A stretch of DNA of 12,801 nt, taken from the NCBI GenBank assembly GCA_015488875.1, contig WFMX01000325.1, positions 1-12,801 on the forward strand, read 5' to 3'. A program made the position numbers and the translations under genes. The notes under the pieces are model-generated. The model had not been told where the DNA came from. It did not search any database and saw only the letters and a list, made by a program, of their open reading frames with translations. Of the stretch, positions 1-7,915 are shown in pieces (position 1 is the stretch's first letter; every line of letters starts with the position of its first letter). This DNA comes from Campylobacterota bacterium. Lineage in GTDB: Bacteria; Campylobacterota; Campylobacteria; Campylobacterales; Sulfurovaceae.

Positions 1-1
1 G

Positions 2-277
2 TCTAAAGAGTCTCTAGTGAGCAGAGACGATAGAGAGGTAGATAGATTTGTCAAAGCACTAGGGGGCAAAGAAAATATCATAGATACAGACTACTGTATC
101 ACTCGTCTCAGAATGACAGTAGCAGACAGTAGCAGTATAAGAGATGAAGATTTCAAACTATTGGGAGCCAAAGGGGTCATTAGACCTGACAAAAAAAGCA
201 TACAGATAGTCATGGGTGCAAAAGCAGAAAAGATAGCAGAGATGATCAAAGAGGAGATGAAGACTCAGCACAAGTGA
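2..277 (+). CDS. PTS sugar permease, EIIB domain (C-terminal part, 5' end outside window)
   Basis: This is a glucose/N-acetylglucosamine-family EIIB domain, which receives phosphate on a cysteine from EIIA and passes it to a sugar being imported by the EIIC membrane domain. The signature CITRLR lies about 27 residues after the GTG at 17, with that cysteine as the phospho-acceptor. The downstream IRPDKKSIQIVMGAKAEKIA stretch also fits the EIIB fold. The frame is open from base 2 through the GTG at 17, and I see no Shine-Dalgarno sequence before that GTG, so the domain is probably the tail of a longer EIICB (NagE/PtsG-like) protein cut by the window edge. A free-standing 86-residue EIIB starting at 17 is possible but less likely. 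Substrate cannot be told from this part. A hairpin directly after the stop suggests it is last in its operon. Confidence 0.85.
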   Translation, partial: SKESLVSRDDREVDRFVKALGGKENIIDTDYCITRLRMTVADSSSIRDEDFKLLGAKGVIRPDKKSIQIVMGAKAEKIAEMIKEEMKTQHK

Positions 278-280
278 TAA

Positions 281-313
281 AAAAGTGACATCCTTTATGA
301 TGATGTTACTTTT
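281..313 (+). terminator. Intrinsic terminator after the PTS gene
   Basis: A 12-bp stem (281-292 with 302-313, one G-U pair) encloses a 9-nt loop. It begins four bases after the stop codon. The left arm starts in an A run and the right arm ends in a T run, the usual look of a Rho-independent terminator whose U tract is partly in the stem. Confidence 0.7.
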
Positions 314-360
314 ATACACACATCAACCATTTATTATTATCTTTTATAGTTAAATCTGCC

Positions 361-379
361 AATGCTATACTAATGCTAT
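361..379 (+). promoter_or_regulatory. Putative porin promoter with a direct repeat over the -10
   Basis: TATACT at 366-371, preceded by TGC, resembles an extended -10 element. No clear -35 is visible, which is common for housekeeping promoters of Campylobacterota. The octamer AATGCTAT occurs at 361-368 and again at 372-379, one helical turn apart and flanking the -10. This could be an operator, but no protein can be named from sequence. Confidence 0.4.
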
Positions 380-426
380 TTACGAATTTTACCATACCAT
401 ATAGGGTTCTGATACCTATCAAAAAG

Positions 427-432
427 AAGGAG
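427..432 (+). promoter_or_regulatory. Ribosome binding site that sets the porin start
   Basis: AAGGAG sits 6 nt before the ATG at 439. It selects that ATG over the in-frame ATG at 373, and the peptide from 439 begins directly with a signal sequence. Confidence 0.8.
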
Positions 433-438
433 ATATGG

Positions 439-1814
439 ATGAGAGTAGTAAAGCTTAGTTTGGCGGTCGTGATGATGACTGGTATGGCAGTGGCAGGGAG
501 TGTGGTAGTACCTCCCCAGAGCGAAGTGGTAGAGGTAGAGACACCAAGTCTTGTAGAGATATTTGGACAGTCTAGGACATTTTATATAGATAGAACATAC
601 GATGGGAGTATCGTAAACAACCGTAACTCACTAAATACAGGTGGTTACATAGGTCTAAAGAGCAATGATTATAATGGCTTCACAGCAGCCATAGCAGCCT
701 ATGGCGTATATGGATTCAATATACACAGCGATGATGCGAAGACTCTAGGTCTGCTAGTTATGATCCGTCACTATATGGTGGAGAGTTTGACAACTATGCT
801 TTCATAGGTCAACTATATATCAACTACAAGATGGGCAATACAAACCTAAAGATAGGTAGACAGAGACTAGATACACCTATGGCAGGTGCGGATGATGCTA
901 GAATGCTACCCAACCTATTTGAAGCGGCAGTACTTAGCAATACAGATATAGAAAATACCACACTAATACTAGCACATGTCTACAGAGAGACAGTAGGAAC
1001 ATTTGGCAATGTATATGGTGCAGCTGGTGGACTATCTCTACAGAGTGGTTATGGTCTAGGCTATAAGCTTGCTACTAGTGGTGAGTTTGTCAACATGGGT
1101 ACAGTAGCACTAGGTGATGCTGATGCTGACGGCAACCCAATAGACAATGAGACGGCAGGTGTGACAGCTTTAGCTGGTATCTATGCAAATGATGGACTTA
1201 AGTTGCAAGCTTGGGACTACATCGCATGGGATATACTCAATGCCGTATACCTACAAGCAGACTACTCCATACCTATGGGTGAAAGTATGAAAGTCAAGCT
1301 ATCGGCACAGTACATAAATGAGACAGATATAGGTGATACTTTAGCAGGCAAAGTGGATAGCAACTATATCGCTGCCAAAGTGACAGGCATCATGGGTAAC
1401 TTCAGTGCATATGTGGCATACTCTACTACTGGCAGTAATGACGACACAGTGACAAACGGCGGTATCTTGACTCCTTGGGGTGGTATGCCAGCGTTTACGC
1501 AAGGTATGGTGACTAGACACCAATTCCTCGCAGGTACTGATACTCTCAAAGTAGCGGCTACTTACAACTTCGCAGACTATGGTCTCAAAGCTTCAGTATA
1601 CTATGTGAGCTTCGATGTAGGTGCAGAAAATACATACATCAATGGCAAATCATGGACTACTACGGAGCCAGGTTTTGACCTACAGTACAAGGTAGCAGCA
1701 GTAGATGGACTCAATCTCAGATTTAGAGGCAACTTCCCAGACGAGTTTGGCTCTAAAGAGGGTGAAGCTTTCAACTGGGGTGAGTATAGATTTATCGTAA
1801 ATTACAACTTCTAA
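439..1814 (+). pseudogene. OprD-like outer membrane porin, split by a one-base frameshift
   Basis: This encodes a beta-barrel outer-membrane porin of the OprD-like type seen in Campylobacterota. It starts with a signal peptide (MRVVKLSLAVVMMTGMAVAG, probable cleavage after AVA), followed by a conserved-looking FGQSRTFYIDRTYDG segment and many short amphipathic strands. It ends in the terminal Phe (IVNYNF) recognised by the BAM complex. The first frame runs into TAG at 805-807. The correct frame resumes at 750 with SASYDPSLYGGEFDNYAFIG and continues unbroken to 1814. Restoring one base near 741-750 (for example reading GGT-TCT-GCT) would give a protein of about 459 residues. It is either a recent inactivation or a sequencing error, and the rest of the frame shows no decay. 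The DUF485 gene starts only 10 nt downstream, so the porin leads the acetate-permease unit. Confidence 0.85.
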
Positions 1815-1824
1815 AGGAGAAGAG

Positions 1825-2130
1825 ATGACACAAGATAAAGTAGAGCAGGTAAAGAACAATCCAAAATACCAAGAACTGGTAAGCAAACGAAACAAGTTTG
1901 CGTGGACACTATCTATCATAATGTTAGTTGTATATTATACATTCATTATGATCATAGCGTTCAAGCCAGCTATATTTGGAGCAAAGATAGCTGGTGGTGT
2001 GATAACTCTAGGTATACCTGTAGGTGTCGCTATCATATTTATATCTTTTATTTTGGCTGGCATATATGTAAAAAGAGCAAATGGTGAGTTCGATACTCTC
2101 ACCCAACAGATCAAAGATGAATTGAAGTAG
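1825..2130 (+). CDS. yjcH: DUF485 inner-membrane protein, YjcH type
   Basis: This 101-residue protein has two hydrophobic helices (about 25-46 and 58-82), a charged N-terminal segment with NPKYQELVSKRNKFAW, and a charged C-terminal tail. These are the typical size and layout of DUF485 proteins, which are found next to ActP acetate permeases. Its biochemical role is not established; an accessory or stabilising role for the symporter is inferred only from pairing. AAGGAGAAG lies just before the ATG. It is flanked by the porin (10 nt upstream) and actP (6 nt downstream), so all three are probably on one transcript. Confidence 0.85.
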   Translation: MTQDKVEQVKNNPKYQELVSKRNKFAWTLSIIMLVVYYTFIMIIAFKPAIFGAKIAGGVITLGIPVGVAIIFISFILAGIYVKRANGEFDTLTQQIKDELK

Positions 2131-2136
2131 AGGTAA

Positions 2137-3813
2137 ATGATGAAGAAAATTATACTATTGACACTCCTAATGGGTGTATCGCTATATGCGTCAGGTACGA
2201 TAGAGGGTGAGATAGAGAAACAACCTCTCAACATCTCAGCTATCGTTATGTTTTTACTATTTGTGAGTGGTACACTAGGTATCACATATTGGGCAGCCAA
2301 GAGAACCAAAACAGCAAAAGACTTCTATACAGCTGGTGGTGGTATCACAGGACTCCAAAATGGTATGGCTATAGCAGGTGACTATATGTCAGCGGCATCA
2401 TTCCTAGGTATATCTGGACTTGTATATCTAGCAGGATATGATGGTCTCATATACTCTATTGGCTTCCTTGTTGGTTGGCCTGTGATACTATTCTTGATCT
2501 CTGAGAGATTGAGAAACTTGGGTAAATATACATTTGCCGATGTCGCAGCATACAGACTCAAACAAGCTCCTATCCGTACACTAGCGGCATTTGGTTCTAT
2601 AGCTACAGTGATACTATATCTTATCGCCCAGATGGTGGGTGCAGGTAAGTTGATACAGCTACTATTTGGTCTGCCATATGAACTAGCAGTTGTGATAGTA
2701 GGTGCGTTGATGATATTATATGTGACATTTGGTGGTATGCTTGCTACTACATGGGTGCAAATCGTCAAAGCTATACTACTCCTATCTGGTGCTACATTTA
2801 TGGCACTAGCGGTACTTAGTCACTTTGATTTCAGTCTATCGGCTATGTTTGCCAAAGCGATAGAGGTACACCCTAAAGGTGAAGCGATCATGGCACCTGG
2901 TGGACTAGTGAGTGATCCTGTATCTGCTATATCATTGGGTATTGCCCTTATGTTTGGTACAGCAGGTCTACCACATATTTTGATGAGATTTTTTACTGTT
3001 GCAGATGCAAAAGAGGCTAGAAAATCAGTATTTTATGCTACAGGTTTCATAGGCTATTTCTATATTCTTACATTTATCATCGGTTTTGGTGCTATCATAA
3101 TGGTACTCAATAATCCAGAGTATTTAGATGTAGCAAAGCAGGCTATCAGTGGTGGCTCACCTATACTTGGTGGTAAAAACATGGCAGCTATACACTTATC
3201 ACATGCAGTGGGTGGTAACTTCTTCTTAGGATTTATATCAGCAGTTGCATTTGCTACTATATTGGCGGTAGTATCTGGTCTGACTCTAGCAGGAGCATCG
3301 GCTATATCACATGATTTATATGCCAATGTATTTAACAAACATGGTGAGGTAGATGAAGCCAAAGAGATTAGAGTATCAAAGATAGCTACTATAGCTCTAG
3401 GTATCATAGCCATCATACTAGGTATAGCATTTGAGAAGCAAAATATAGCATTTGTTGTCGGTCTAGCGTTTGCTATCGCAGCATCTGCCAACTTCCCTGT
3501 ACTGTTCCTCTCTATGTTTTGGAGTAAGCTCACTACTAGAGGTGCAGTGATAGGTGGTAGTCTAGGACTCGCTACAGCTATCATGCTAGTGATATTAGGC
3601 CCGATCGTATGGGTACAGATATTTGGAAACGAAGAGGCTATATTCCCATATAAATACCCTGCACTATTCTCAGTGACAGTATCATTTGTAGGTATATGGT
3701 TCTTCTCTATTACAGACAAGAGTGATGATGCAGCTAGAGAGATAGAAGCATTTGAAGCTCAAGATATCCGTTCTCAGACAGGTATCGGTGCGGAAGGTGC
3801 ATCAGCACACTAA
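2137..3813 (+). CDS. actP: Acetate/cation symporter, SSS family (ActP-like)
   Basis: This is a sodium:solute symporter of the ActP subgroup, which imports acetate and similar short carboxylates with a cation across the inner membrane. Its 558 residues match the family (E. coli ActP is about 550). An N-terminal signal-like helix (MKKIILLTLLMGVSLYASG) precedes a multi-spanning core. Family-like segments include AKDFYTAGGGITGLQNGMAI near residue 60, GDYMSAASFLGISG near 80, FGGMLATTWVQIVKA near 200, and GTAGLPHILMRFFTV near 275. Two adjacent ATGs (2137 and 2140) are possible; AGAGG at 2129-2133 is better spaced for the second. The gene follows yjcH by 6 nt and ends before two tandem hairpins. Acetate is the likely substrate, but related carboxylates such as propionate or pyruvate cannot be excluded. 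Confidence 0.93.
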   Translation: MMKKIILLTLLMGVSLYASGTIEGEIEKQPLNISAIVMFLLFVSGTLGITYWAAKRTKTAKDFYTAGGGITGLQNGMAIAGDYMSAASFLGISGLVYLAGYDGLIYSIGFLVGWPVILFLISERLRNLGKYTFADVAAYRLKQAPIRTLAAFGSIATVILYLIAQMVGAGKLIQLLFGLPYELAVVIVGALMILYVTFGGMLATTWVQIVKAILLLSGATFMALAVLSHFDFSLSAMFAKAIEVHPKGEAIMAPGGLVSDPVSAISLGIALMFGTAGLPHILMRFFTVADAKEARKSVFYATGFIGYFYILTFIIGFGAIIMVLNNPEYLDVAKQAISGGSPILGGKNMAAIHLSHAVGGNFFLGFISAVAFATILAVVSGLTLAGASAISHDLYANVFNKHGEVDEAKEIRVSKIATIALGIIAIILGIAFEKQNIAFVVGLAFAIAASANFPVLFLSMFWSKLTTRGAVIGGSLGLATAIMLVILGPIVWVQIFGNEEAIFPYKYPALFSVTVSFVGIWFFSITDKSDDAAREIEAFEAQDIRSQTGIGAEGASAH

Positions 3814-3819
3814 GCAGAA

Positions 3820-3864
3820 GTGAGATCCCATCTCACTCGATGGCTAGAGCCCCCTCTAGCCATC
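3820..3864. terminator. Two tandem perfect hairpins between convergent genes
   Basis: The first hairpin has a 7-bp perfect stem (3820-3826 with 3830-3836) around CCC. The second has an 11-bp perfect stem (3839-3849 with 3854-3864) around CCCC. They lie between the stop of actP and the end of the opposing kinase gene. Neither has a clear T run, so termination in one or both directions is inferred from position and strength. The remaining bases to 3922 are AT-rich and show nothing else. Confidence 0.65.
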
Positions 3865-3922
3865 CATATCAACAAATATAATCAACCTTTCTCAATATAT
3901 CGAATGGGATTTTGGATAAAAT

Positions 3923-5110
3923 TTATTGATGGATAATGAAGTGATTTATGCCATCTGTATATTGATACTCCAATCGCATATGAAATATATCTAGTATACT
4001 CTTTACTATATAGAGACCTAGCCCCAATCCACCCTCTGATTGGTGAAATGGTGCAAAGTAGCTCTCTATGTCTTGTGGTAGCTTATTACCTCTGTTTGAA
4101 ATCTTTATGGCCCCGCTCTCTAGCAAGACATGAACTCTCTTGTCGGTACTGTACTTTATGGCATTATCTAGTAGATTTTTTATGACTAAAGATAGTAGCT
4201 CTATATCTACCTGCATCGTGAAGTTATCAACTTTTTTTATATCTATCATCTCCTCACTATCCTCTAGCATAAGTAGACCTATACCCTCTTGGATGATTCT
4301 ATCTATAGGATATGACTCTATGTGGAGATGGAAGTTTTTTGATGTGATCTGCTCTAGTTTGGCAAACTCATTGATGAGTAGGTCGAGTCGTATAAATGTA
4401 CGGTGAAGTCGATCTTTTTGTTTGGGATCGCTTACCATTTCGCTCACTATCCTACCTTTTGCTATGGGGGTTTTGAGTTCATGCATTATAGATCTAAGGA
4501 ACAGTTGCCTAGAGTGTATCAGCTCTCTTATCATCTTGACAGCTTGGTCAAACTCGTTGGCTACAGCCGCTATCTCGTCTCTTTTGTCACTATGGCACTC
4601 TATATCTAGATTGCCCTCTGAGAATGTCTTGATCTTCTCTTTTAGTTCGGATAGTGGCTTCAAACTTCTGATGATCCATAGATATAACATAAGTAGGAGT
4701 AGTAACGCAGCGGCAAATATAAGAAGAAGCTCCACTATGAAGCTAGGTTTGTTCATATTTTCTAGAAGGAGTTTGAACCTCTCATTGTCTATAAGCATAA
4801 ATCTTCTGTACTTATAGATGATGACCCTATAATGACTCTTGCCCTCTTCATCCTTAGAAAACTTCTCTATCAGTCCGCTCTGTTCTTTGCCTTTGATAAG
4901 TCGTATATTTTGAGACTCAAGGTATCCTTCATCTATCTTGCCATATTTGAGAAAATATAGGTATAGATAGTGGCTATTTTCCCTCTCTTGTCTTATATAC
5001 TCCTCTTGTGATCTATGCTCTTGATATTGTAATGATGCGACAAAGAGAAGTACGAGCAGTATGAAGACTAGTGAAAATATAAGATTTATCTTACCTCTTA
5101 GTGTATTCAT
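3923..5110 (-). CDS. ArsS-type sensor histidine kinase
   Basis: This is a membrane sensor kinase that would autophosphorylate on histidine and pass phosphate to the regulator encoded just upstream. Helix 1 (about 7-27) and helix 2 (about 122-147) enclose a short sensor loop of roughly 95 residues. A HAMP linker follows (148-198), then the H-box RSIMHELKTPIAKGRI with acceptor His210. The N-box KNLLDNAIKY is at 311-320 and the glycine box GGLGLGLYIVK at about 360-370. The G1 motif is the divergent ISNRGNKLP and the ATP lid is short, as I recall for the ArsS family (Helicobacter pylori ArsS, Campylobacter RacS). At 395 residues the length is normal. Its ATG overlaps the regulator stop as ATGA. 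The signal sensed is unknown; in H. pylori ArsS responds to acid, which should not be transferred uncritically. Confidence 0.92.
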   Translation of the reverse strand: MNTLRGKINLIFSLVFILLVLLFVASLQYQEHRSQEEYIRQERENSHYLYLYFLKYGKIDEGYLESQNIRLIKGKEQSGLIEKFSKDEEGKSHYRVIIYKYRRFMLIDNERFKLLLENMNKPSFIVELLLIFAAALLLLLMLYLWIIRSLKPLSELKEKIKTFSEGNLDIECHSDKRDEIAAVANEFDQAVKMIRELIHSRQLFLRSIMHELKTPIAKGRIVSEMVSDPKQKDRLHRTFIRLDLLINEFAKLEQITSKNFHLHIESYPIDRIIQEGIGLLMLEDSEEMIDIKKVDNFTMQVDIELLSLVIKNLLDNAIKYSTDKRVHVLLESGAIKISNRGNKLPQDIESYFAPFHQSEGGLGLGLYIVKSILDIFHMRLEYQYTDGINHFIIHQ

Positions 5111-5757
5111 GAGACTAGCTTAAATCCTACACCTCTCACACTCTTGATGAGCTGAGTATCGCCTAGTTTGTTGCGAAGTTTGCTAATGATCATATCTAAA
5201 CTTTTGTGATGAGAGTCTATGCTCATAGAGTCGGATGAGTAGATGAGTTGCTCTCTCGATAGTGCTTCGCCTCTGTGGTGTATCATCTGACTAAGTATAT
5301 CGAACTCCGCAGGCGTAAGGTGGAGTGCCTTACCATGATAAAATATAACATCTTGTACTATCTCCAAATCTTTCGTAGGCTCTTTTGCACTACCATTATT
5401 CTCATATCTTCTCAGTAGTGCTTGTATCCGTGCTAGCATCTCTTTGGGATCGTATGGTTTTGGGATATAGTCATCAGCCCCTAGCTCTAGCCCTGTTATC
5501 TTGTCTTGTATATCACTTCTAGCCGATGATATGATGATGGGTATATGGTATCTCTCTGCTATCTCTTTGCAAACCTCTAGTCCATCCATACCTGGTAGGG
5601 TGAGATCTAGTATGATGAGATCAAACTTTGGTATACCAGCACTCAAACCCAAAAATGGATCATCATAGTTCGTCACTTCCATCTCAAACATAGCAAGGTA
5701 TTCGCCCAAAATCTCTGCGAACTCTACATCATCCTCTATCATCAATATCTTTACCAT
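5107..5757 (-). CDS. OmpR/PhoB-family response regulator (ArsR/RacR-like)
   Basis: The receiver domain has the acidic pocket IEDD (residues 7-10), phospho-acceptor Asp51 in LIILDLTLPGMDG, Ser78 in the switch position and Lys100 in YIPKPYDP. A winged-helix DNA-binding domain follows, with LTPAEFDILSQM, SREQLIYSS and the C-terminal IKSVRGVGFKL. The start chosen is MVKILMIEDD at 5757, served by GGGGAG 7 nt upstream. An earlier in-frame ATG at 5787 would only add ten residues inside the upstream gene. The gene starts one nucleotide after the RelA/SpoT-domain stop and overlaps the kinase by 4 nt, so it is translationally coupled on both sides. It probably regulates this operon among other targets, which is inference. 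Confidence 0.93.
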   Translation of the reverse strand: MVKILMIEDDVEFAEILGEYLAMFEMEVTNYDDPFLGLSAGIPKFDLIILDLTLPGMDGLEVCKEIAERYHIPIIISSARSDIQDKITGLELGADDYIPKPYDPKEMLARIQALLRRYENNGSAKEPTKDLEIVQDVIFYHGKALHLTPAEFDILSQMIHHRGEALSREQLIYSSDSMSIDSHHKSLDMIISKLRNKLGDTQLIKSVRGVGFKLVS

Positions 5758-5758
5758 A

Positions 5759-7867
5759 TCATATCTCCCCAAGTGAAAAATGATCACTGAAGTGATCTAT
5801 TTGAAATTTATTGCCTGTCAACTTCTCAAAATATAGTCTAGCTTTCTCAAACTCTGGAGTCGACTCATCTCTTTTTATGAGATAGAGATGTTGTATCATA
5901 TTTTCTTTGTGGTAGTTTTGCAAATGTCTTATCCTGACAGGATCTATATCTCTATGGTCACTCTCTAGACAGAAGTCGCCTCTATCACCGCAACAACACA
6001 TCATCAAAAATCTATATGCAGAGAGTTCATAATAAAATAGATCACTCCTCTCTATACGATCATAAGCGGAGTATTTGATGATCTCCCTGAGTCCATCTAT
6101 AGGAAATATGATGCCATGCCATATGAGTGCAGTATAGAATTTCACTACTAGACCTACATTGGTGATCTTGTCTCTACTGAGTAACATCTGAAAGTGTAAC
6201 TCTAATGATATGTTGACATAATATGCTCTAAATTTGCGGATAGCTTCTCTCACTTGTGGGTTTTTTGTATCTCCATCATCAAAAAGTTCCCACTCTCTAG
6301 CCATATTATCAAAAGAGTTTATGATCTTTAGATAGGATGCATTATCCTCTTTGAGATGGTACAGATCATCATCATCCAATTCATTGAGCAGGGTCAAGCC
6401 TCGCAGAAATATATTCTCTTTTTTGTCATAATTTTCATCATCAGAGATCATCAATCCTAGTCCATGCTTGTGTTCAAGGTATAGACATCTAATAGTTGCT
6501 ATGACATTGAGAAGATTTCCTTTATATATAGTATCATTGTCATTTAGAAAATTGTGTATCTCTTGGTAGTGTCTTTGGGCTTTTTTGACAAATTGTTTGA
6601 TATCTCTATCATTGAAGTATTCATGGTATGTGGTCAAACCATAATATATATATGAGCTATGCAATAAAAATATAGTCTTAACAGATAGGTTTTTCTGCTT
6701 TTGGGCAAAGCTATAGATATACTCCGCCTCGCAACATAATTTTTCTACATACTCATGCCTTGATATTTCATGACTTTTGAGGATATCTTCTAGTGAGTAT
6801 ACCTTATTGATGGACTCTTCATAGATCTCATATGCATCTCTATCCATCAGCCTTAGCATGTCATTGACAAATGTATAGCCTTTGTGGTGTGTAGCTTTGA
6901 ACTGTGCCTGCTCTGTATCTATCTGCAACTGTTCAAACTGTTGTTCGAGGTTGTGCATGGTATCGGATAGCAGTTTCCATTGTACGGTTATCTCGCTGTT
7001 TCTGCCTCTACCTTTTGCTTGGATATTGTAACTTTTTGTATGCTCCATAGTCGCCCAAAGATTTTCAAATGTGGTATGTATCTGTATCTCTATATTGAAA
7101 TAGTCTTTGAGTATATGGAGTATTTCATTGTCGTTACTATCGGCAGAAATAGCACTAAACACACTATTTGATAACGCTGATATCGAGCTAGACTCTTTGG
7201 AAAAGTTATGATCAAATCTAGGATTAAATAGTGTATCGTCACAGTGCAGACCTCTGTATCCACTCTTTTTCTTTACTGTATAAAATCCATATATTAAGTG
7301 GTCGTCAGTGCGATGTTCATACTCAAAGAAGTTGTATAATGATCTAGCTATCCACTCTTTTTCATATGGATATGAACATACAAATTGTATACCTATCAGA
7401 TCATGCAAAGCACCACCCTTTAGAAATATCTTGAGAGGATCATCAAATATAGTAGAGTCTCGCAATCCTAGTTTGATAATCTTTTTTATGACACTATCTG
7501 TATATTTGTAGCGAATTTTTATACTGTTGAGACCAGAGTATTTGAGTGTCTTCATCTCGTTGTTATCTGGTATCTCTCCCTCTAGTCTACGAAAGTAGCC
7601 TATCAAACTCTTGGTAAATCTAGGCAATATACCTTGAGGGGCGATCCTGCCTTGTAGGTCTATCACCTCATCATCTATGCCTACGAGCTGATAATATATA
7701 TCCATGCATTCGATGATATTGTCTCTAAAGATTTGATAGCTATCTTCATCTATTTTGGATATGACATTTTGCTCAAATAGAGCTTCGTCTATCATGATGA
7801 TGAGCTTGTCCAATCTATGGTAGTGTGGTTTTGGTGAGAGGTGATGTATCTCTATATATGAGTGCAT
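5759..7867 (-). CDS. RelA/SpoT-domain protein with long helical C-terminal region (putative alarmone synthetase)
   Basis: The N-terminal third carries a RelA/SpoT nucleotidyltransferase domain, the fold that moves pyrophosphate from ATP to GDP/GTP or, in some toxins, to tRNA. Numbering from ATG 7867, visible motifs are IKIRYK with S125 and K128/K129 (119-129), HDLIGIQF with Asp156 (putative Mg ligand), SGYRGLH with Tyr204, and IEIQIHTTFENLWATMEH with Glu260. These keep the main catalytic positions. Departures are Gln161 where DxxGxR has Arg, Gly206 where GYRSxH has Ser, and His264 where EIQIRT has Arg. About 35 extra residues lie between the last two motifs. No HD hydrolase, TGS or ACT domain is visible. 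Residues from about 325 to 702 are helical, rich in Tyr and Leu and possibly repeat-like, with a Cys cluster at 624-632. Start 7867 has AGGA 5 nt upstream; the in-frame ATG at 7912 has no Shine-Dalgarno and would lie in a hairpin. Whether it makes ppGpp is unproven. Confidence 0.8.
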   Translation of the reverse strand: MHSYIEIHHLSPKPHYHRLDKLIIMIDEALFEQNVISKIDEDSYQIFRDNIIECMDIYYQLVGIDDEVIDLQGRIAPQGILPRFTKSLIGYFRRLEGEIPDNNEMKTLKYSGLNSIKIRYKYTDSVIKKIIKLGLRDSTIFDDPLKIFLKGGALHDLIGIQFVCSYPYEKEWIARSLYNFFEYEHRTDDHLIYGFYTVKKKSGYRGLHCDDTLFNPRFDHNFSKESSSISALSNSVFSAISADSNDNEILHILKDYFNIEIQIHTTFENLWATMEHTKSYNIQAKGRGRNSEITVQWKLLSDTMHNLEQQFEQLQIDTEQAQFKATHHKGYTFVNDMLRLMDRDAYEIYEESINKVYSLEDILKSHEISRHEYVEKLCCEAEYIYSFAQKQKNLSVKTIFLLHSSYIYYGLTTYHEYFNDRDIKQFVKKAQRHYQEIHNFLNDNDTIYKGNLLNVIATIRCLYLEHKHGLGLMISDDENYDKKENIFLRGLTLLNELDDDDLYHLKEDNASYLKIINSFDNMAREWELFDDGDTKNPQVREAIRKFRAYYVNISLELHFQMLLSRDKITNVGLVVKFYTALIWHGIIFPIDGLREIIKYSAYDRIERSDLFYYELSAYRFLMMCCCGDRGDFCLESDHRDIDPVRIRHLQNYHKENMIQHLYLIKRDESTPEFEKARLYFEKLTGNKFQIDHFSDHFSLGEI
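5765..5770 (-). promoter_or_regulatory. Ribosome binding site of the response regulator
   Basis: GGGGAG on the - strand lies inside the last codons of the RelA/SpoT-domain gene, 7 nt before ATG 5757. It fixes the regulator start and couples the two genes. Confidence 0.7.
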
Positions 7868-7888
7868 TATGATCCTGTGGTTGTCTCC

Positions 7889-7915
7889 GAAATGCTTCGC
7901 ATTGCCAAGCATTTC
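7889..7915 (-). repeat. Intercistronic hairpin
   Basis: A perfect 9-bp inverted repeat (7889-7897 with 7907-7915, arm GAAATGCTT) lies between the membrane-protein stop and ATG 7867 of the RelA/SpoT-domain gene. It has no U tract, so transcript processing, stability or translational control is more likely than full termination. Its presence supports a non-coding 7868-7924. Confidence 0.6.

Noticed and set aside
373..438. Upstream ATG at 373 as porin start
   Set aside because: It would place 22 non-signal residues before the signal peptide, has no Shine-Dalgarno, and overlaps the putative promoter. ATG 439 has AAGGAG at ideal spacing.
741..760. Programmed -1 ribosomal frameshift as explanation for the split porin
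   Set aside because: No slippery heptamer or downstream stem is visible at the site, and the upstream product would be a useless barrel fragment. A lost base is simpler.
3060..3719. Long open frame antisense to actP (219 codons), and similar antisense frames at 8355-9041 and 2382-2768
   Set aside because: They lie opposite genes with clear family motifs, have low-complexity Ser/Ile/Thr-rich translations typical of antisense of this codon style, and lack ribosome binding sites.
5759..7867. Bifunctional SpoT/Rel enzyme
   Set aside because: No HD hydrolase motif precedes the synthetase domain and no TGS or ACT domain follows, so it is not a housekeeping Rel/SpoT.
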